A stretch of DNA of 64,000 bases from DAOTZR01 sp034432595 (GTDB taxonomy: Bacteria; Chloroflexota; Anaerolineae; B4-G1; SLSP01): contig DAOUBT010000023.1 in NCBI GenBank assembly GCA_034432595.1, forward strand, positions 9,132 to 73,131, written 5' to 3'. The notes below the pieces were generated by a model, which did no database searches, was not told the origin of the DNA, and saw nothing but the letters and a program-made list of their open reading frames with translations. The translations under genes and the position numbers were made by a program. Of this stretch, positions 34,039-41,735 are shown one piece after another. Positions within the stretch are counted from its first letter, which is position 1; every line of letters starts with the position of its first letter.

Positions 34039-35682
34039 TCACTCAGAGGGTGGTTCTAACAGGTCTTCCAGTCGGGTGGGGCGCAGAGGAAGCCAGAAGC
34101 CAAACACGCTACCCACCCCCACGGTGCTCTCAAACCATACGTCGCCATGATGCGCGCGCACCACTTCTTTGACCAGCGCCAGGCCAGTGCCCATGCCGCC
34201 ATAACGACGTGTCATCGAGGCGTCCACCTGACTGAACCGCTTAAACAAGCGGCCAAAATCTTTGGGATCAATGCCGATGCCGTGATCGCGTACTGCCAGA
34301 TAGACCCGGTCATGCTCACGCCACAAGGCCACTTCGACATCCCCGCCATCGGGGCTGAATTTGACGGCGTTATCAATCAGCGCATCAATCGCCCGTTCCA
34401 TGTACTCAGCATCCAGTTCCAGGAGCGGAATATCATCGCGCAGGTTGAAATGCAAAGGGCACTTGTGACCGGCAGCCCACACCTGACGCTTTTCAATGCA
34501 AGCGCGCACCAGATTCACCAGCGAAGTTGGCTGCTGCGAGATCTGTCCCTGCTCCACCTGATGCAAAATCGTCACCTGCTCCACCAGATAAGCCAGATGC
34601 CGTCCGTGCGTATAAATGGTTTCAGCAGCCCTTCGCTGCTCCGGCGTAAGGCGATCCAACATGCCGGTAGCCAACAGTTCCGCATAGCCCACGATGAGTG
34701 AAAGCGGTGTACGCAGTTCATGGGAAACGTTCTGAATCATTTCTGCTTTCAATTGATCGGCTTCTTTGAGGGCAAAATAAGCCTTCTGCAACTCATCCGC
34801 CTGCTCCTGCGCCACCTGCTGCTGACGCTTCAACTCGCTGGCCAATTCCCCCACCGCCAGGGCCACAAGGTTAAAGGTGATGATCAGGGCTACCAGTTGC
34901 TGACTTCCTTCCCAGCCCGGCAGGCGAAGCTGAGTGACAACTTGCGCCCCTAACGGCAAGCTCATGAGCAGGGCCAAAATCCAGGCTTCAAGGTAACCTA
35001 TCGTCAGACTGGTTAAAAGCAGGGGCACGATGAACAAATAGGCAGCAATCCAGGCCCCTTGCAAGTAAAGCCGCAATAAAATCAACGTGATCACAAGGAT
35101 AATAATCGCCATGCTGCCATGCTGCCGCCAATACTCCTGATTGAGGCGCAGGCGCGGAACGCGGCCATAGAAGTTCTCAATGAGGTTCACCACCAGCAAA
35201 ATAAAAATTAAATCTATGGTCGTCTCGGCCAGTAAACCGCTCCAGAAATTCGGATGGAGAAACTGCGACCAGGGAAGAAGGCCCAAGAGGAGGAAAGCCA
35301 ACAGATTCAACCCGTGCCCCACAAAAATGGTGGAAGCGACGGCAAATTTCTGGGCACCGGAACGGGAAGCGAACCAACCCGCGCTGGCTCCCATCACCGC
35401 GTGCGGAATGATGGCTGCTAATTCATAAACATCCACCCCACTCCAGGTTAACTTGACAAGGAAGTTCGCTGCTGTGCCCAAAGCGCCGATGAGCGCACCT
35501 TCCCAGGGACCGGTGAAATACGCAAAAATCACCACCACCACCATGTTAAGAGCAATAATCGCATCCGGGACCATGGGATTAGGTATATAACGCACCACTT
35601 GCCCGATCGCGACATAACACACCACGCCCAATAAGATGAGTTTCCAACGCGCCGTCAGAACCCTGATTACCAGCTCTCCCAT
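34039..35682 (-). CDS. Membrane-bound sensor histidine kinase (orphan)
   Basis: 547 residues. About eight membrane helices occupy residues 10-275; the first part (YFTGPWEGALIGALGTAANFL) resembles the S-component fold of ECF vitamin transporters. A coiled-coil linker (about 278-315) leads to the HisKA H-box NVSHELRTPLS with His321, then a HATPase domain with N-box DNAVKFS, G1 DHGIGI and G2 GGMGTGLAL. There is no PAS or HAMP domain. No response regulator gene is adjacent. The stimulus is unknown; a membrane-dissolved or vitamin-like ligand is a guess from the fold. Confidence 0.92.
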   Translation of the reverse strand: MGELVIRVLTARWKLILLGVVCYVAIGQVVRYIPNPMVPDAIIALNMVVVVIFAYFTGPWEGALIGALGTAANFLVKLTWSGVDVYELAAIIPHAVMGASAGWFASRSGAQKFAVASTIFVGHGLNLLAFLLLGLLPWSQFLHPNFWSGLLAETTIDLIFILLVVNLIENFYGRVPRLRLNQEYWRQHGSMAIIILVITLILLRLYLQGAWIAAYLFIVPLLLTSLTIGYLEAWILALLMSLPLGAQVVTQLRLPGWEGSQQLVALIITFNLVALAVGELASELKRQQQVAQEQADELQKAYFALKEADQLKAEMIQNVSHELRTPLSLIVGYAELLATGMLDRLTPEQRRAAETIYTHGRHLAYLVEQVTILHQVEQGQISQQPTSLVNLVRACIEKRQVWAAGHKCPLHFNLRDDIPLLELDAEYMERAIDALIDNAVKFSPDGGDVEVALWREHDRVYLAVRDHGIGIDPKDFGRLFKRFSQVDASMTRRYGGMGTGLALVKEVVRAHHGDVWFESTVGVGSVFGFWLPLRPTRLEDLLEPPSE

Positions 35683-35863
35683 AAGTCCACCTCATGCTTA
35701 ACGTTCCTTACTGGTATTATACAGGAAGTTTGAGGAACTGCCCACTATGAAAGCGTTCTGGAATGTCGTTTGGGACGAAAGCAAGGTTTAAGCCCATGGC
35801 GTGATCAAAGCTTGTTCCGCGCCGGGGTGGGCGATGAGCGCGGTTGTGTCTGACAAAGTAATA

Positions 35864-36016
35864 GCTCAGCCTGCCCGGGTTACGGCGCAAAAGGCCATTC
35901 AGGCGAGATAGGGGGGCGAAGGGATTACCGGCGCCACCTCAGGTGGGTTGAAATCATCGGATACCCTCTCCAGGCTGGCGGTTAAACTCGCACCAGAAGG
36001 CCCCTTTCTGTACAGG
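35864..36016 (-). repeat. Composite dispersed repeat (copy 2, inverted)
   Basis: Read on the minus strand it has the same order as the copy at 32216-32381, including the stretch around CTCTCCAGGCTGGCGGTT with only a few differences over about 66 bp, then CCTGAATGGCCTTTTGCGCCG and AGGCTGAGC. Confidence 0.75.
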
Positions 36017-36061
36017 TCCAACAAAACATGGATTTTCAGGCCCTGACGGTTCAAACCAGGC

Positions 36062-36089
36062 TTGCGCTTTCAGAACCTGCCATTATACT
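36062..36089 (+). promoter_or_regulatory. Promoter of the TPR protein gene
   Basis: TTGCGC (36062-36067) and TATACT (36084-36089) are 16 nt apart; GGGGAGGAG precedes the ATG at 36148. Confidence 0.5.
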
Positions 36090-36147
36090 AAAATCAACGC
36101 TAAACAAGCGTAACTTGAATCTTTAGCCCAAAAGTGGGGAGGAGATC

Positions 36148-37311
36148 ATGGCCTTCACACGCCGCCAATGGATCATTATCGGGGTTTTGAGTGCGCTCAC
36201 CTTGCTCGTGGTCATCGCCTTGATAGTGACCATCGTTACCAACAGTGGCGCCACACCCCTTCCGACGCCCATTCCCTGGCCAACACCTACGGCGATGCCA
36301 GAAGAAACGCCGGAAGAAACGCTCCCCGCGCCTGTCGCAACATCTACGGCCACGCCAGAAGAAACGCCGGAAGAGACGCTCCCCGCGCCTGTCGCAACCC
36401 CTGTCCCAACGGCGCGCCCTTATCCTACCGCCACGCCCGGCCCGACGCCCACCCCCATTCGTCTGACGCCGGCGCCTCCCGTCAGCACACGCTACGACCT
36501 GCAAATCAAAGCCAATCCCGATAACATCGAACTGCGCCTGCAACGCGGACGGGAATACCTGACGCGCATGGCCTACGAAGCCGCGCTGGCCGATTTCGAG
36601 TACGCGCTCAAACTTGATGCGCAGCGCGTCGAAGCCTACCTGGGCCTGGGTGAGAGTAACTTCTACTTGCGGCGCTGGATTGAAGCCGAGGCCGCTTTCG
36701 ACAAAGCCTTGAGCCTGGCCCCTGATTCACCCGAAGCGCATTACTGGCGCGGCTTACTCTACTACTACGAAGGGTATTACGTCGAAGCCGCGACGCAATT
36801 TGACCGGGCCGCCGAGCTAAACCCCGATTTTGTGGACGCCGAAGCCTGGTTGGCCATGGCCCTGACCCGTCAGGGTGACATCACGGGGGCGCTGATGGCG
36901 ACCGGACGCGGCCTGCAGCTCAATCCCAAACACGTGATGCTCTACGTGGCGCAGGGCTATGCACGGGCCGCCGGTGGCGACTATCCCGGCGCGGAGCAAG
37001 ACTTCCTCACCGCCATTCAGCTCGACAGGCATAACTTCGCGGCCCTCAACGGTCTGGCGCGCTTCTATGTGGATTACCAACCCGACCGCATTGACGAAGC
37101 CGAGCAGGCCCTCAAGGCCGCACAGTCTTGGGCGCGCACCGCGTTTGAACGCGCCGAAGTGCTGCACACGGAGGGCCGCCTGCTGCTCAATCAGCAACGC
37201 CCTTACGACGCGCAGTTGGTGTTGCGGCAGGCCGTGGACCTGGTCGCGGTGGAGGGGCGCACCGCCTTTCCGGACATCCTCATGGATTTGAACCGGGCAT
37301 TGCAGCCGTAA
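36148..37311 (+). CDS. Membrane-anchored TPR-repeat protein
   Basis: 387 residues. One N-terminal membrane helix (about 8-31) anchors the protein with its bulk outside. Residues about 35-115 are a Pro/Thr-rich spacer containing a near-perfect internal duplication (ATPEETPEETLPAPVAT-type units). About six tetratricopeptide repeats follow from residue 120. Likely an extracytoplasmic scaffold; the partner is unknown. The spacer type is common in surface proteins of Chloroflexota. Confidence 0.85.
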   Translation: MAFTRRQWIIIGVLSALTLLVVIALIVTIVTNSGATPLPTPIPWPTPTAMPEETPEETLPAPVATSTATPEETPEETLPAPVATPVPTARPYPTATPGPTPTPIRLTPAPPVSTRYDLQIKANPDNIELRLQRGREYLTRMAYEAALADFEYALKLDAQRVEAYLGLGESNFYLRRWIEAEAAFDKALSLAPDSPEAHYWRGLLYYYEGYYVEAATQFDRAAELNPDFVDAEAWLAMALTRQGDITGALMATGRGLQLNPKHVMLYVAQGYARAAGGDYPGAEQDFLTAIQLDRHNFAALNGLARFYVDYQPDRIDEAEQALKAAQSWARTAFERAEVLHTEGRLLLNQQRPYDAQLVLRQAVDLVAVEGRTAFPDILMDLNRALQP

Positions 37312-37429
37312 CGCGGCGGATACCCCTGTATCCAGACGTGTTGGGTGATGAGAAGGGCTACTCGCCACCAGCAACAGGACAGTAAGCGCCCTGTGGATCC
37401 GATGATTTCGATCCACCTGAGTGGGCTTG

Positions 37430-37515
37430 GGGTGGACGAAGACAATGCTTTTGCCCACCCGGCCCTGCCTGAATGGCCTTTTGCACCGTAGCCCTGGCAA
37501 ACTGAGCAGCTACGA
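37430..37515 (+). repeat. Dispersed intergenic repeat copy (CTGAGCAG family)
   Basis: A palindrome core (GGTGGACGAAGACAATGC, then TTTTGCCCACC), CCTGAATGGCCTTTTGCACC and ACTGAGCAGCTACG are in the usual order, between the TPR and DUF59 genes. Nothing else is seen in this 250-nt gap besides the GGAGG before the next gene. Confidence 0.65.
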
Positions 37516-37561
37516 TGAGAAAATGCTTTAATGTCGTAACACTGTACATTTCGGAGGAATC

Positions 37562-37861
37562 ATGCCTTTAAATCCAACCTTGCGTGAACAAATCCTTTTT
37601 CGTCTGATGACGGTACTCGACCCGGAAACCGGCATGAATGTCATCTCCATGCGCCTGATCGAGGACCTGCACGTGGACGAGCAGGGCATCGTGCACTACC
37701 GTTTCCGCCCCTCCTCGCCGCTGTGCCCCATCGCTTTAGAGCTGGCCCTCAACATTAAACGCGCCATTGCAGAAATCCCCGGCGTGCAAGGGCAGGAGAT
37801 TGAAGTGGCCGGTTACATTCGCGCTGCCGAACTGCAGGCTCTTATCAATCAACAAGACTAA
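37562..37861 (+). CDS. DUF59/MIP18 family metal-sulfur cluster assembly factor
   Basis: 99 residues, a complete DUF59 domain. VLDPETGMNVISMRLIEDLHV matches the family core and SSPLCPIALEL carries the conserved Cys (about residue 60). DUF59 proteins such as SufT assist Fe-S cluster assembly; PaaD is a paralogue. The alpha-galactosidase gene starts 9 nt downstream, so the two are cotranscribed, though no functional link is evident. Confidence 0.88.
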   Translation: MPLNPTLREQILFRLMTVLDPETGMNVISMRLIEDLHVDEQGIVHYRFRPSSPLCPIALELALNIKRAIAEIPGVQGQEIEVAGYIRAAELQALINQQD

Positions 37862-37870
37862 GGGGGAAAC

Positions 37871-39337
37871 GTGGCACCTGATCTGGTTTTCGAGAACCTC
37901 AAGCTGAACAGCAAGGCCGAAGCTATCGAGACCGTTGCTGATGGCTATATCCTGCACGGCGCAGATGTGGAGCTATTGCATCCCTTCGGCGCCACGCGCT
38001 TCTATCGCCACGGCTGGCAATCATGGAGTCCAACCCTGTGGGTGGATTTGCATCAGCCGCCGGTGGCACCGCTCCCCGCTGAACGTCGTCCGCAAATGGA
38101 CGACCCGGCCTTGTTGACGCGCGTCCAGCACAGCGGCAGCGGCGTCGGTGCGCTGGAAGGCGTGGGCGGACAGGTCCTGCTCCTCGGCGCGCTCGACCTC
38201 GACGCCATCGTCTGGGCCGACGCCCATGTCCTCGCCGGTCATCGGCGCGGGGAAGGGGGACGCTGGTTTGTGGCTTACGGGCCGGAAGCGGAGGTTTTTG
38301 CCGCTTACGCTGCCCGGCTCGGTGCGGTTTTCAACGCGCAGGTAACCCGTCCCGCGCCGCGCGTCTGGTGTAGCTGGTACGGCCTCTACACCCGCATCAC
38401 GCAGGATGTCCTTTACGCCGTCCTGGATGGCCTTTCCGACCTGCCTTTTGAGGTTTTTCAGGTGGATGATGGCTGGCAGCTCGACATGGGCGACTGGGAA
38501 GCGAACGCCAAATTCCCCGCCGGCATGGAGGCGCTGGCGCGGCACATCCGCGCGGCGGGTCTCACGCCGGGCCTGTGGATGGCCCCCTTCATCGTGCGCC
38601 CTTCCGCTGCCCTGTACCGCCATCACCCGGATTGGCTGTTGCGCGATGCGGATGGCGACCCAGTGCCCGCCGGACATAACTGGGGTGGGCCTTATTACGC
38701 GCTCGATAGCACCCATCCCGGCGTGCAGGCGTGGGTCGCGGAGCGGATTCAGCAAGCGCTGGATTGGGGCTTCACGTATCTCAAGCTCGATTTCCTTTAC
38801 GCCACCGCGTTGCCGGGCGTGCGCCACACCCCCATGCCGCGCGAGGCGGCTTACCGCGAAGCGCTGCAACGCATCCGCGCGCAGATGGGGGCGGAAAGCT
38901 ACCTGCTGGCCTGCGGCGCGCCTATCTTTGCCACCTTAGGCGTCGCGGAAGGGATGCGCATCGGCCCGGATGTGGCGCCGTATTGGGATAACGAGGAGCG
39001 CAGTCGCCTGCTGCACGATACGTCCGGCCCTGGCGCGCAAAACGCCCTGCGCACGTCGCTGCATCGCCTCTGGTTGCGTCCGCTCATCCACACCGACCCG
39101 GATGTGGTGTATTTCCGCACGCGCTTCAATTTGCTCAGTCCCGAAGAAATGGCCCCCCTGCAAGCCCTGGCGCATATCGCCGGCTTTAAGGCCACCTCGG
39201 ATTTGCCCCAATGGCTCAGCGCGGAGGAACGAACGGCGCTCGCACAGTTCCTGGAAGCACAGCCCGCCATCGTCCGGCGCGGACGTTATCATTACGAGCT
39301 GGACGGGGTGAGTTTCGATTTCGCGCCCCTGTTGTGA
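37871..39337 (+). CDS. Alpha-galactosidase-like glycoside hydrolase, family GH36
   Basis: 488 residues from a GTG start with GGGGG 5 nt upstream; GTG is used because no ATG lies near. An N-terminal beta-sandwich leads to a (beta/alpha)8 barrel with WCSWYGLYTRI and FQVDDGWQ. Asp307 in YLKLDFLY is the expected nucleophile and Asp367 in RIGPDVAPYW the acid/base. It is short for GH36, similar to compact Thermotoga-type enzymes. There is no signal peptide, so it acts in the cytoplasm, and no sugar transporter is linked. Confidence 0.88.
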   Translation: MAPDLVFENLKLNSKAEAIETVADGYILHGADVELLHPFGATRFYRHGWQSWSPTLWVDLHQPPVAPLPAERRPQMDDPALLTRVQHSGSGVGALEGVGGQVLLLGALDLDAIVWADAHVLAGHRRGEGGRWFVAYGPEAEVFAAYAARLGAVFNAQVTRPAPRVWCSWYGLYTRITQDVLYAVLDGLSDLPFEVFQVDDGWQLDMGDWEANAKFPAGMEALARHIRAAGLTPGLWMAPFIVRPSAALYRHHPDWLLRDADGDPVPAGHNWGGPYYALDSTHPGVQAWVAERIQQALDWGFTYLKLDFLYATALPGVRHTPMPREAAYREALQRIRAQMGAESYLLACGAPIFATLGVAEGMRIGPDVAPYWDNEERSRLLHDTSGPGAQNALRTSLHRLWLRPLIHTDPDVVYFRTRFNLLSPEEMAPLQALAHIAGFKATSDLPQWLSAEERTALAQFLEAQPAIVRRGRYHYELDGVSFDFAPLL

Positions 39338-39346
39338 GGTGACAGG

Positions 39347-39841
39347 ATGAAGCGTCCGTCCATCGCGGAAAGCGCCTGGGTTGCGGAGACCGCCGTCGTG
39401 CGCGGCGAGGTGACGTTGGGCGAGGAGGTGAGTGTGTGGTTTGGAGCGGTGCTCCGCGGCGACGTGGCCCCCATCACGGTAGGGGCAGGGACGAACATTC
39501 AGGATAACGCTGTGCTGCATGTTTCGCAGGGGTTTCCGTGCCGCATTGGGGCTAACGTCACCATAGGGCACGGGGCGGTGGTTCACGGCTGCACCATCGA
39601 GGACGGGGCGCTCATCGGCATCCGCGCCACGGTGTTGGATGGGGCCCATATTGGAGCGGGGGCCCTGGTCGCTGCCGGCGCCCTTGTCCCACCCGGCATG
39701 GAGGTCCCGCCCGGCACATTGGCCATGGGCGTCCCCGCGCGGGTGGTTGGCCCCTTGAGTGAGGCCCAACGCGAGATGGTAGCGCGCGATGCTCCAGCTT
39801 ACGTGGCGCGCAAAGAGGCTTACCGGCGCGGCGATTTGTAG
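39347..39841 (+). CDS. Gamma-carbonic anhydrase family protein (left-handed beta-helix)
   Basis: 164 residues of hexapeptide repeats. GDVAPITVGAGTNIQDNAVLH and VTIGHGAVVHGC carry the three zinc-ligand histidines of the Cam/YrdA/PaaY group, and a C-terminal helix (QREMVARDAPAYVARKEAYRR) packs on the trimer. Many bacterial members lack proven carbonic anhydrase activity. It follows the GH36 gene by 9 nt. Confidence 0.92.
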   Translation: MKRPSIAESAWVAETAVVRGEVTLGEEVSVWFGAVLRGDVAPITVGAGTNIQDNAVLHVSQGFPCRIGANVTIGHGAVVHGCTIEDGALIGIRATVLDGAHIGAGALVAAGALVPPGMEVPPGTLAMGVPARVVGPLSEAQREMVARDAPAYVARKEAYRRGDL

Positions 39842-39848
39842 GCAAATC

Positions 39849-39902
39849 GTCAGGTTAGCGTCAGGTTAGCGTCAAGTAAGAAAGCAAAGGTTTTGGTATA
39901 GT
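39849..39902 (+). promoter_or_regulatory. Direct-repeat activator box and -10 element (PhoB/OmpR-type)
   Basis: GTCAGGTTAGC occurs twice in tandem (39849-39859 and 39860-39870), followed in phase by GTCAAGTAAG (39871-39880): an 11-bp period typical of OmpR/PhoB-family response regulators. No good -35 exists; TATAGT at 39897-39902 is the -10. This is the layout of an activator-dependent promoter. Confidence 0.55.
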
Positions 39903-39908
39903 AAGAAT

Positions 39909-39989
39909 GTAACTGGGGCGTCGGGGACACAAACGATTCTCCTCCTTCTGGATAACCGGGGGCTTTGGGGCAGCCCCCGGTTTAATTTT
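39909..39989 (+). ncRNA. Candidate small RNA with C/U-rich anti-Shine-Dalgarno stretch
   Basis: A transcript starting about 7 nt after the TATAGT box would run roughly 80 nt to a rho-independent terminator. The only ATG in it is followed at once by TAA, so it is non-coding. Unpaired sequence upstream of the terminator includes CTCCTCCTTCT, whose CCTCCTT is the exact complement of AAGGAGG. This suggests an antisense regulator of ribosome binding. The alternative is that the terminator simply ends the gamma-carbonic anhydrase operon. Confidence 0.45.
39954..39989 (+). terminator. Rho-independent terminator
   Basis: 11-bp arms AACCGGGGGCT/AGCCCCCGGTT with a 7-nt loop, followed by TTAATTTT on the + strand. 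Confidence 0.85.
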
Positions 39990-40019
39990 GTATCCAACCA
40001 GGCGGTTTTAAGGCCACAG

Positions 40020-40250
40020 CTCTTCATAGCCCATAGGGTTTGCAAAAAAACAAAAGTCCAGGGGTGAACGAAAGCAATGTTTGCGCATCCCCATAGTTAA
40101 GGATAGGTAGCGAAGAACCCAAAGTTCAGGGAGTAAAGGCAATGCTTGCGCCTACCCATAGCCCATGGGGTTTATAACAAAACTTCAGGGGTGGGCGAAG
40201 GCAATGCCTTTGCCACCCCCGTCACCCAGGCAGGCTGAGCAGTTACGCCT
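40020..40250 (+). repeat. Degenerate palindromic repeat cluster
   Basis: Three diverged units each pair CCCATAGGGTTT- or CCCAAAGTTCAGGG-like sequence with a palindrome core (AAAGCAATGTTTGCGC, AAGGCAATGCTTGCGCC, GAAGGCAATGCCTTTGCC). The last ends in AGGCTGAGCAGTTAC. The whole stretch to the convergent gene at 40264 is otherwise empty. Confidence 0.7.
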
Positions 40251-40263
40251 CATCATCCGTTCG

Positions 40264-41076
40264 CTATGGGCGGAACGTGGATTCCAGCCCATCCTCGTAG
40301 ATGACTTCGCCGTTTTGATGGACGCGCACTTCGCCCAAATCGAGCGCGTAATCGGCCCCGGCCACGATGTCCCCTTCCTCGGTGTAAGGACCTACGGTTG
40401 GCCAGTAACCCCGCAGGGGTTTTTCCGCAAACGTGATGCGCACCAGCGCTTTGGGCCCCTTATAGCCATACTTGAAGGGAACCAGCACGCGCAAGGGACT
40501 GCCGTATTCCGGTGGGAGCAACGCACCGTTCATGCCGTAAGCCAGCAACACGCGCGGCGCAAGAAAGTCCGCTAACGGCAAGGATTCGTAATAGTCATCC
40601 GCGCTGAAGAAGTGGACGTATTGCGCTTCCGGGAGAGGTTCGACCAGGTCCACCAGGGTTTGCGGACGCACGCCCGTCCATATTGCCGCCGCGGACCAGC
40701 CTTCGACGCATTTGAGGCGCGAGGCCTGTGTCTCGGCAGGGAGGCGCTGCACGTCCTCGAGGCTCAATTTAAGGCTCTGCCGCGTTTTGCCGCCAACCTC
40801 CAATCGCCAGGTGCCCACATCCACCGGAGGAAAAGGCTTGTAGTAGCGGATGTAGAAGCCGGGACGGTTTTCGTTCTGCAACAGGCGCGGCGCTGAGGCC
40901 GGGGGGGAGGGCGGAATGGTGGGGGTGACGGCGCGCGTCGCGGTGGGCGATGGCGTGAGAAACGGCGTCGGCGTGGCGGAAGGGAGCGCCGTCTGCGGCA
41001 GACAGCGCTCCAGAAAAGCCAGGGCCGCCCCGCCCAGCATCAGTCCCAAAAAGCGACGACGGGTCAGGCGGGCCAT
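40264..41076 (-). CDS. Molybdopterin-dependent oxidoreductase, sulfite oxidase/MsrP fold, Tat-exported
   Basis: 270 residues. TRRRFLG at residues 5-11 followed by a hydrophobic stretch is a twin-arginine signal; a Thr/Pro-rich spacer (about 30-62) follows. Cys123 in RLKCVEGWSA is the molybdenum ligand of the sulfite oxidase/MsrP superfamily, and SADDYYESLPL, YGMNGALLPPEYGSPLRVLVP and FKYGYKGPKALVRI are fold hallmarks. MsrP repairs oxidised methionine outside the cytoplasm; a sulfite oxidase or other substrate is also possible. No MsrQ heme partner is linked. It follows the peroxiredoxin gene by 6 nt. Confidence 0.88.
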   Translation of the reverse strand: MARLTRRRFLGLMLGGAALAFLERCLPQTALPSATPTPFLTPSPTATRAVTPTIPPSPPASAPRLLQNENRPGFYIRYYKPFPPVDVGTWRLEVGGKTRQSLKLSLEDVQRLPAETQASRLKCVEGWSAAAIWTGVRPQTLVDLVEPLPEAQYVHFFSADDYYESLPLADFLAPRVLLAYGMNGALLPPEYGSPLRVLVPFKYGYKGPKALVRITFAEKPLRGYWPTVGPYTEEGDIVAGADYALDLGEVRVHQNGEVIYEDGLESTFRP

Positions 41077-41082
41077 GATGAC

Positions 41083-41532
41083 TTAACCAACGTTCAGCGC
41101 CAGTTCCGCCGTCTTGAGCGGATTGACGCGCAGCTCGGCCACGCTCAGGCGTCCCTCCTCATCCACGGCGAAGTGGCTGCGGATGATGCCGTGAACTTTC
41201 TTGCCGAAGAGCGTCTTTTCCCCCAGAGCACCGTAGGCCCGCGCAACCGCGTAATCAGGGTCGGAAAGGAGAATGAAGGGCAGATGGTGCTTTTCGCGGA
41301 ATTTGCGCAGGGTTTCGGGCTTGTCTGCACTGATGCCGATGACAATCACATCTTTTTCGGTGATTTGCGGGAAGGCATCGCGCACAGCACAGGCCTGCGC
41401 CGTGCAACCGGGCGTATCCGCTTTAGGGTAGAAGTAGATCACGACTTTGTGGCCGCGAAATTGCGAAAGGGAGACTTGCTCACCCGTATCGGCGGTGAGC
41501 GTGAAATCGGGCGCTAAGGTTCCGGGTTCCAT
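41083..41532 (-). CDS. bcp: Thioredoxin-dependent peroxiredoxin, Bcp/PrxQ type
   Basis: 149 residues. The peroxidatic Cys43 and resolving Cys48 form PGCTAQAC, the PrxQ alpha2-helix pattern. It reduces H2O2 and organic peroxides using thioredoxin. A strong AGGAGG precedes the ATG. Its promoter overlaps an AT-rich palindrome, and the Tat-exported molybdopterin oxidoreductase is the next gene, so this looks like an oxidative-damage operon. Confidence 0.95.
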   Translation of the reverse strand: MEPGTLAPDFTLTADTGEQVSLSQFRGHKVVIYFYPKADTPGCTAQACAVRDAFPQITEKDVIVIGISADKPETLRKFREKHHLPFILLSDPDYAVARAYGALGEKTLFGKKVHGIIRSHFAVDEEGRLSVAELRVNPLKTAELALNVG

Positions 41533-41556
41533 GACAACCTCCTATCATGCCATATT

Positions 41557-41582
41557 TAGATGAATAATATCATATTTATCTA
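41557..41582. promoter_or_regulatory. Palindromic operator over the bcp promoter
   Basis: A 26-nt inverted repeat with half-sites TAGATRAATA/TATTYATCTA (10 of 13 positions symmetric) covers the -10 box and part of the spacer of the bcp promoter. Such a position fits a Fur/PerR-type repressor, though the half-site is not a canonical Fur or PerR box. Confidence 0.5.
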
Positions 41583-41592
41583 CGAAAATCAA
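41564..41592 (-). promoter_or_regulatory. Promoter of the bcp/molybdopterin oxidoreductase operon
   Basis: On the minus strand TTGATT (41587-41592) and TATTAT (41564-41569) are 17 nt apart. Confidence 0.6.
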
Positions 41593-41638
41593 GGGGGAAA
41601 ATCGTTCTACCTGGGGTAGCCCGGCCCTGTCTGGGGAG

Positions 41639-41661
41639 CGAAGGCAATACCTTCGCCTACA
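41639..41661. repeat. Dispersed palindrome copy
   Basis: GCGAAGGCAATACC followed by TTCGCCTAC is a one-mismatch member of the window-wide palindrome family, between the bcp promoter and the kor terminator. Confidence 0.55.
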
Positions 41662-41692
41662 CCCCCCTTTACGCCAGAGATAGCTAACGCAA

Positions 41693-41722
41693 ACCGCCCC
41701 CGTCTGGGAAGACGGGGGCGGT
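41693..41722 (-). terminator. Terminator of the menG-bioY-mmd-kor operon
   Basis: Perfect 12-bp arms ACCGCCCCCGTC/GACGGGGGCGGT with a 6-nt loop, 14 nt past the korC stop. The minus-strand T-tract is short (GGTTTGCG). Confidence 0.7.
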
Positions 41723-41735
41723 GCGGATGCAGGCT

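Larger units (their letters stand above)
35683..36147. other. Divergent intergenic region with inverted repeat element and promoter
   Basis: 465 nt between the histidine kinase (minus) and the TPR gene (plus). It contains an inverted copy of the composite repeat (35864-36016), a TATAAT on the minus strand at 35716-35721 that may serve the kinase gene, and the TPR gene promoter at 36062-36089. No gene seen. Confidence 0.6.
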
